Positions 62,651-64,000 of a stretch of DNA of 64,000 nt are shown piece by piece. The notes under the pieces were generated by a model that was not told the origin of the DNA, searched no databases, and saw only the letters and a program-made list of their open reading frames with translations. Origin of the DNA: Arthrobacter sp. B0490. GTDB taxonomy: Bacteria; Actinomycetota; Actinomycetes; Actinomycetales; Micrococcaceae. The position numbers and the translations under genes are program-made. The stretch spans positions 372,001 through 436,000 of the forward strand of contig NZ_PJIR01000002.1 of assembly GCF_002929355.1 (NCBI RefSeq), in the 5' to 3' direction. The first letter of the stretch is position 1. Each line of letters opens with the position of its first letter.

Positions 62651-62962
62651 TTAGTGACTGTGCTCGGTCGTCGGTGATGCTTCGACCGTGTGGGCGATCG
62701 CATCGTCGATGACGTGGGCGACATGTTCGTCGGTCAGTGCGTAGATCGCTTCGCGCCCTGACCTGCTGACGGTGACCAGGTTCATGCTCCGCAGAAGCCT
62801 CAGGTGCTGGGACACCAGAGGCTGAGACAATCCCGTGGCTTCCACGAGTGCACCTACCGACCCCTCGCTGCCTGCGAGGGACGTGAGGATCCTCAACCGG
62901 GACACTGTGCTGAGTGCCTTAAAGAGCTCCGCTACCTGTTCGAGCTGAGCATCATCCGTCAT
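62651..62962 (-). CDS. ArsR/SmtB family zinc-sensor-type repressor
   Basis: A 103-residue winged-helix regulator (VAELFKALSTVSRLRILTSL, VGALVEATGLSQPLVSQHLR). The C-terminal helix carries DEHVAHVIDDAIAHTVE, which exactly fits the alpha-5 zinc-site pattern D-x-H-x10-H-x2-E of SmtB/CzrA/ZiaR. The tail TTEHSH adds His residues. ATG 62962 was chosen; an extended start would add MHTCLCIC, a Cys-rich N-terminus, without a ribosome binding site. It likely represses the His-rich gene when zinc is low. Confidence 0.85.
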   Translation of the reverse strand: MTDDAQLEQVAELFKALSTVSRLRILTSLAGSEGSVGALVEATGLSQPLVSQHLRLLRSMNLVTVSRSGREAIYALTDEHVAHVIDDAIAHTVEASPTTEHSH

Positions 62963-62978
62963 ACAAATACATAAACAC

Positions 62979-62997
62979 GTATGCATGTCTGTATGCA
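62979..62997. promoter_or_regulatory. Candidate ArsR operator
   Basis: TGCAT-N6-ATGCA (62982-62997) is an inverted repeat, and GTATGCA occurs at 62979 and 62991, 12 bp apart. It lies 16-35 bp upstream of the repressor start, where an autoregulatory operator is expected. Confidence 0.5.
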
Positions 62998-63180
62998 AGC
63001 GGACTGGTTGCGACGCCGTTTTGGCGACGCCGTGGAGCGTCTCGCGCCACGCTGATGGTGTGCTGAGCAGCTTGCTGAGACGGGTTGTGAGGTGCCGGGG
63101 ACGCTCCGCCAGCAAGGGAGTATGACCTACCAAGAGATTGTTTCGGGCCTGCAAAAGCCCCCTTTCTCAGCTGACGAAAA

Positions 63181-63208
63181 ATCACCGATAACGAACCTTA
63201 TGTTGAGC
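63181..63208 (+). other. dif-like site S6 (best match, 6-bp spacer)
   Basis: Left arm ATCACCGATAA, 6-bp spacer CGAACC, right arm TTATGTTGAGC. The 11-6-11 geometry is that of a canonical chromosomal dif. It lies between the ArsR gene and the final TPR gene. The interval 63209-63469 is AT-rich and holds no recognised gene. Confidence 0.55.
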
Positions 63209-63469
63209 ATTCAGATCGCACGACGACCCTAATTTTCGAGGAAACAGACAATGTATCTGTGCTTTTATAGGAAATCTCAAATTTTGTCTTTAACAAATGG
63301 TGCCGTTTGCCGAAGAAAAAATTTGGCGACTCGCTAGGACGCCATAAACTGGTCAGCTGTGACCCGGATGCCCCACCTTTTACACCCACGGTGCTGCATG
63401 TATTGCAGAACTATTTATTGGGCCGCCTTGCCGGATGCTAGCCACAAGCTGGTGTTGTGCAGCACCTTC

Positions 63470-64000
63470 TTAGAGGATCTGTTGTATAGCGTGGGGGAGT
63501 GTCAGAGTTCGGCCAGCAGCCCAGGCAAGACCAAAGCGGATAGGACCGACTTGAGTGCGTGCGGTGGCAAGCAATTCTTCGATCTGGAGGAGTTCTGGTG
63601 CAGTGAGTGGATGTCTACGTACGATCGGGTATGCGGCCGCCGCTGCAAGCACACGGATAGCTAGGTCGGCGCGGGCCTGGTGGACGTAAACGCTGGCAAG
63701 TGATTCAAGGTAGCCGACGAGGTTGGCTTGTGAGCCCAGTTCGAGAGTGGTGAGAAGAGCTTCCCGGAGTAGGTCCTCGGCCGTGCTAAGGTCGCTGACC
63801 TGTTCTGTGCTTTCTGCCAAGTTGGTCAGAGCGACGCCGAGGACGAGGCGGTCTCCTAACTGACGGGCAAGCGCGGCACTTTCGGCACATAGTTCGAGCG
63901 CGCGTGAGTAGTGACCGTCGTAATAATTCTGCCGGCTCAAACAGATGAGAGCCGCGATCCGCGTGCGTAAGCTGGCTTGAGGTATGAACAAGACTGCCTC
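63470..64000 (-). CDS. TPR-containing protein, C-terminal part (partial)
   Basis: The minus-strand frame is open to the window end, so the gene begins outside. The visible 175 or so residues contain tetratricopeptide-like helical repeats (RALELCAESAALARQLGDRL, AEDLLREALLTTLELGSQAN, YLESLASVYVHQARADLAIR). This organisation matches the C-terminal half of LuxR/AfsR/MalT-like regulators with an ATPase domain. The N-terminal domains are not visible, so this is only suggested. Confidence 0.65.
   Translation of the reverse strand, partial: EAVLFIPQASLRTRIAALICLSRQNYYDGHYSRALELCAESAALARQLGDRLVLGVALTNLAESTEQVSDLSTAEDLLREALLTTLELGSQANLVGYLESLASVYVHQARADLAIRVLAAAAAYPIVRRHPLTAPELLQIEELLATARTQVGPIRFGLAWAAGRTLTLPHAIQQIL

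Noticed and set aside
63359..63664. Plus-strand 101-codon frame with many cysteines
   Set aside because: It overlaps the minus-strand TPR gene, has no ribosome binding site and no recognisable family.
1..64000. Search for integrases, transposases, IS ends, rRNA and tRNA genes
   Set aside because: None could be recognised from translated motifs or sequence; the modular region must be explained without a resident recombinase.

Overview
The window is high-GC actinobacterial chromosome, most likely from an Arthrobacter-like member of the Micrococcaceae. The evidence is the gene order PafC-type WYL regulator - tatA - tatC - Ski2-type helicase, an RbpA protein, a single-domain polyprenol-phosphate mannosyltransferase, a BTAD-type regulator and the strong G/C third-position bias. 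No rRNA, tRNA, transposase, integrase or CRISPR array was recognised.

Positions 1-25.3 kb look like ordinary chromosome. They hold the Tat translocase genes, a HelY-like helicase, an amidohydrolase, a Ppm1-like enzyme, RbpA, an NfeD/SPFH pair, an RlmA-like methyltransferase, an S9 peptidase, peptide deformylase and a UvrA-like ABC protein. They are followed by a probable extracytoplasmic cluster (16.6-25.3 kb): an unusual winged-helix/BTAD/receiver regulator with its histidine kinase, a secreted FnIII-type protein, a one-TM protein, a Tat-exported multicopper oxidase and a type I signal peptidase.

Positions 25.4-63.2 kb look accessory and modular, with lower GC to the eye in places. The modules are: (A) an ArfB release factor, a Cds1-like cysteine desulfhydrase and a Bcr/CflA efflux pump with a possible attenuator; (B) a ten-gene, apparently self-regulated sugar operon (ribose-type ABC importer, two aldo/keto reductases, ThuA protein, unknown 173-aa protein, LacI, GH42) next to a Gfo/Idh/MocA oxidoreductase; (C) a galactan-type cluster (secreted GH30, GH42, CUT1-type ABC importer, divergent LacI); (D) a small signalling module with GAF and GAF-ANTAR proteins, two sigma-factor remnants and a three-copy 50-bp repeat; (E) a zinc-limitation island (AztD-like chaperone, ZnuABC-type importer, Zur, frameshifted DUF305 lipoprotein, MRF-like CobW protein, cysteine-free L36, ferredoxin-like protein, a zinc-sensor-type ArsR and a His-rich repeat protein), with Zur-box palindromes at two promoters. 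A partial TPR protein ends the window.

The most unusual signal is a recurring short site, best described as dif-like (left arm ending CCGATAA, 6-7 bp spacer, right arm TTATGTTGA in the best copies). It lies between the modules at about 26.5, 28.06, 41.6, 51.7, 54.5 and 63.2 kb, always in the same orientation, and was not found by eye in the first 26 kb. This suggests gene modules moved by a Xer-type recombinase, resembling the pdif modules known from Acinetobacter plasmids. It is an inference from pattern only.
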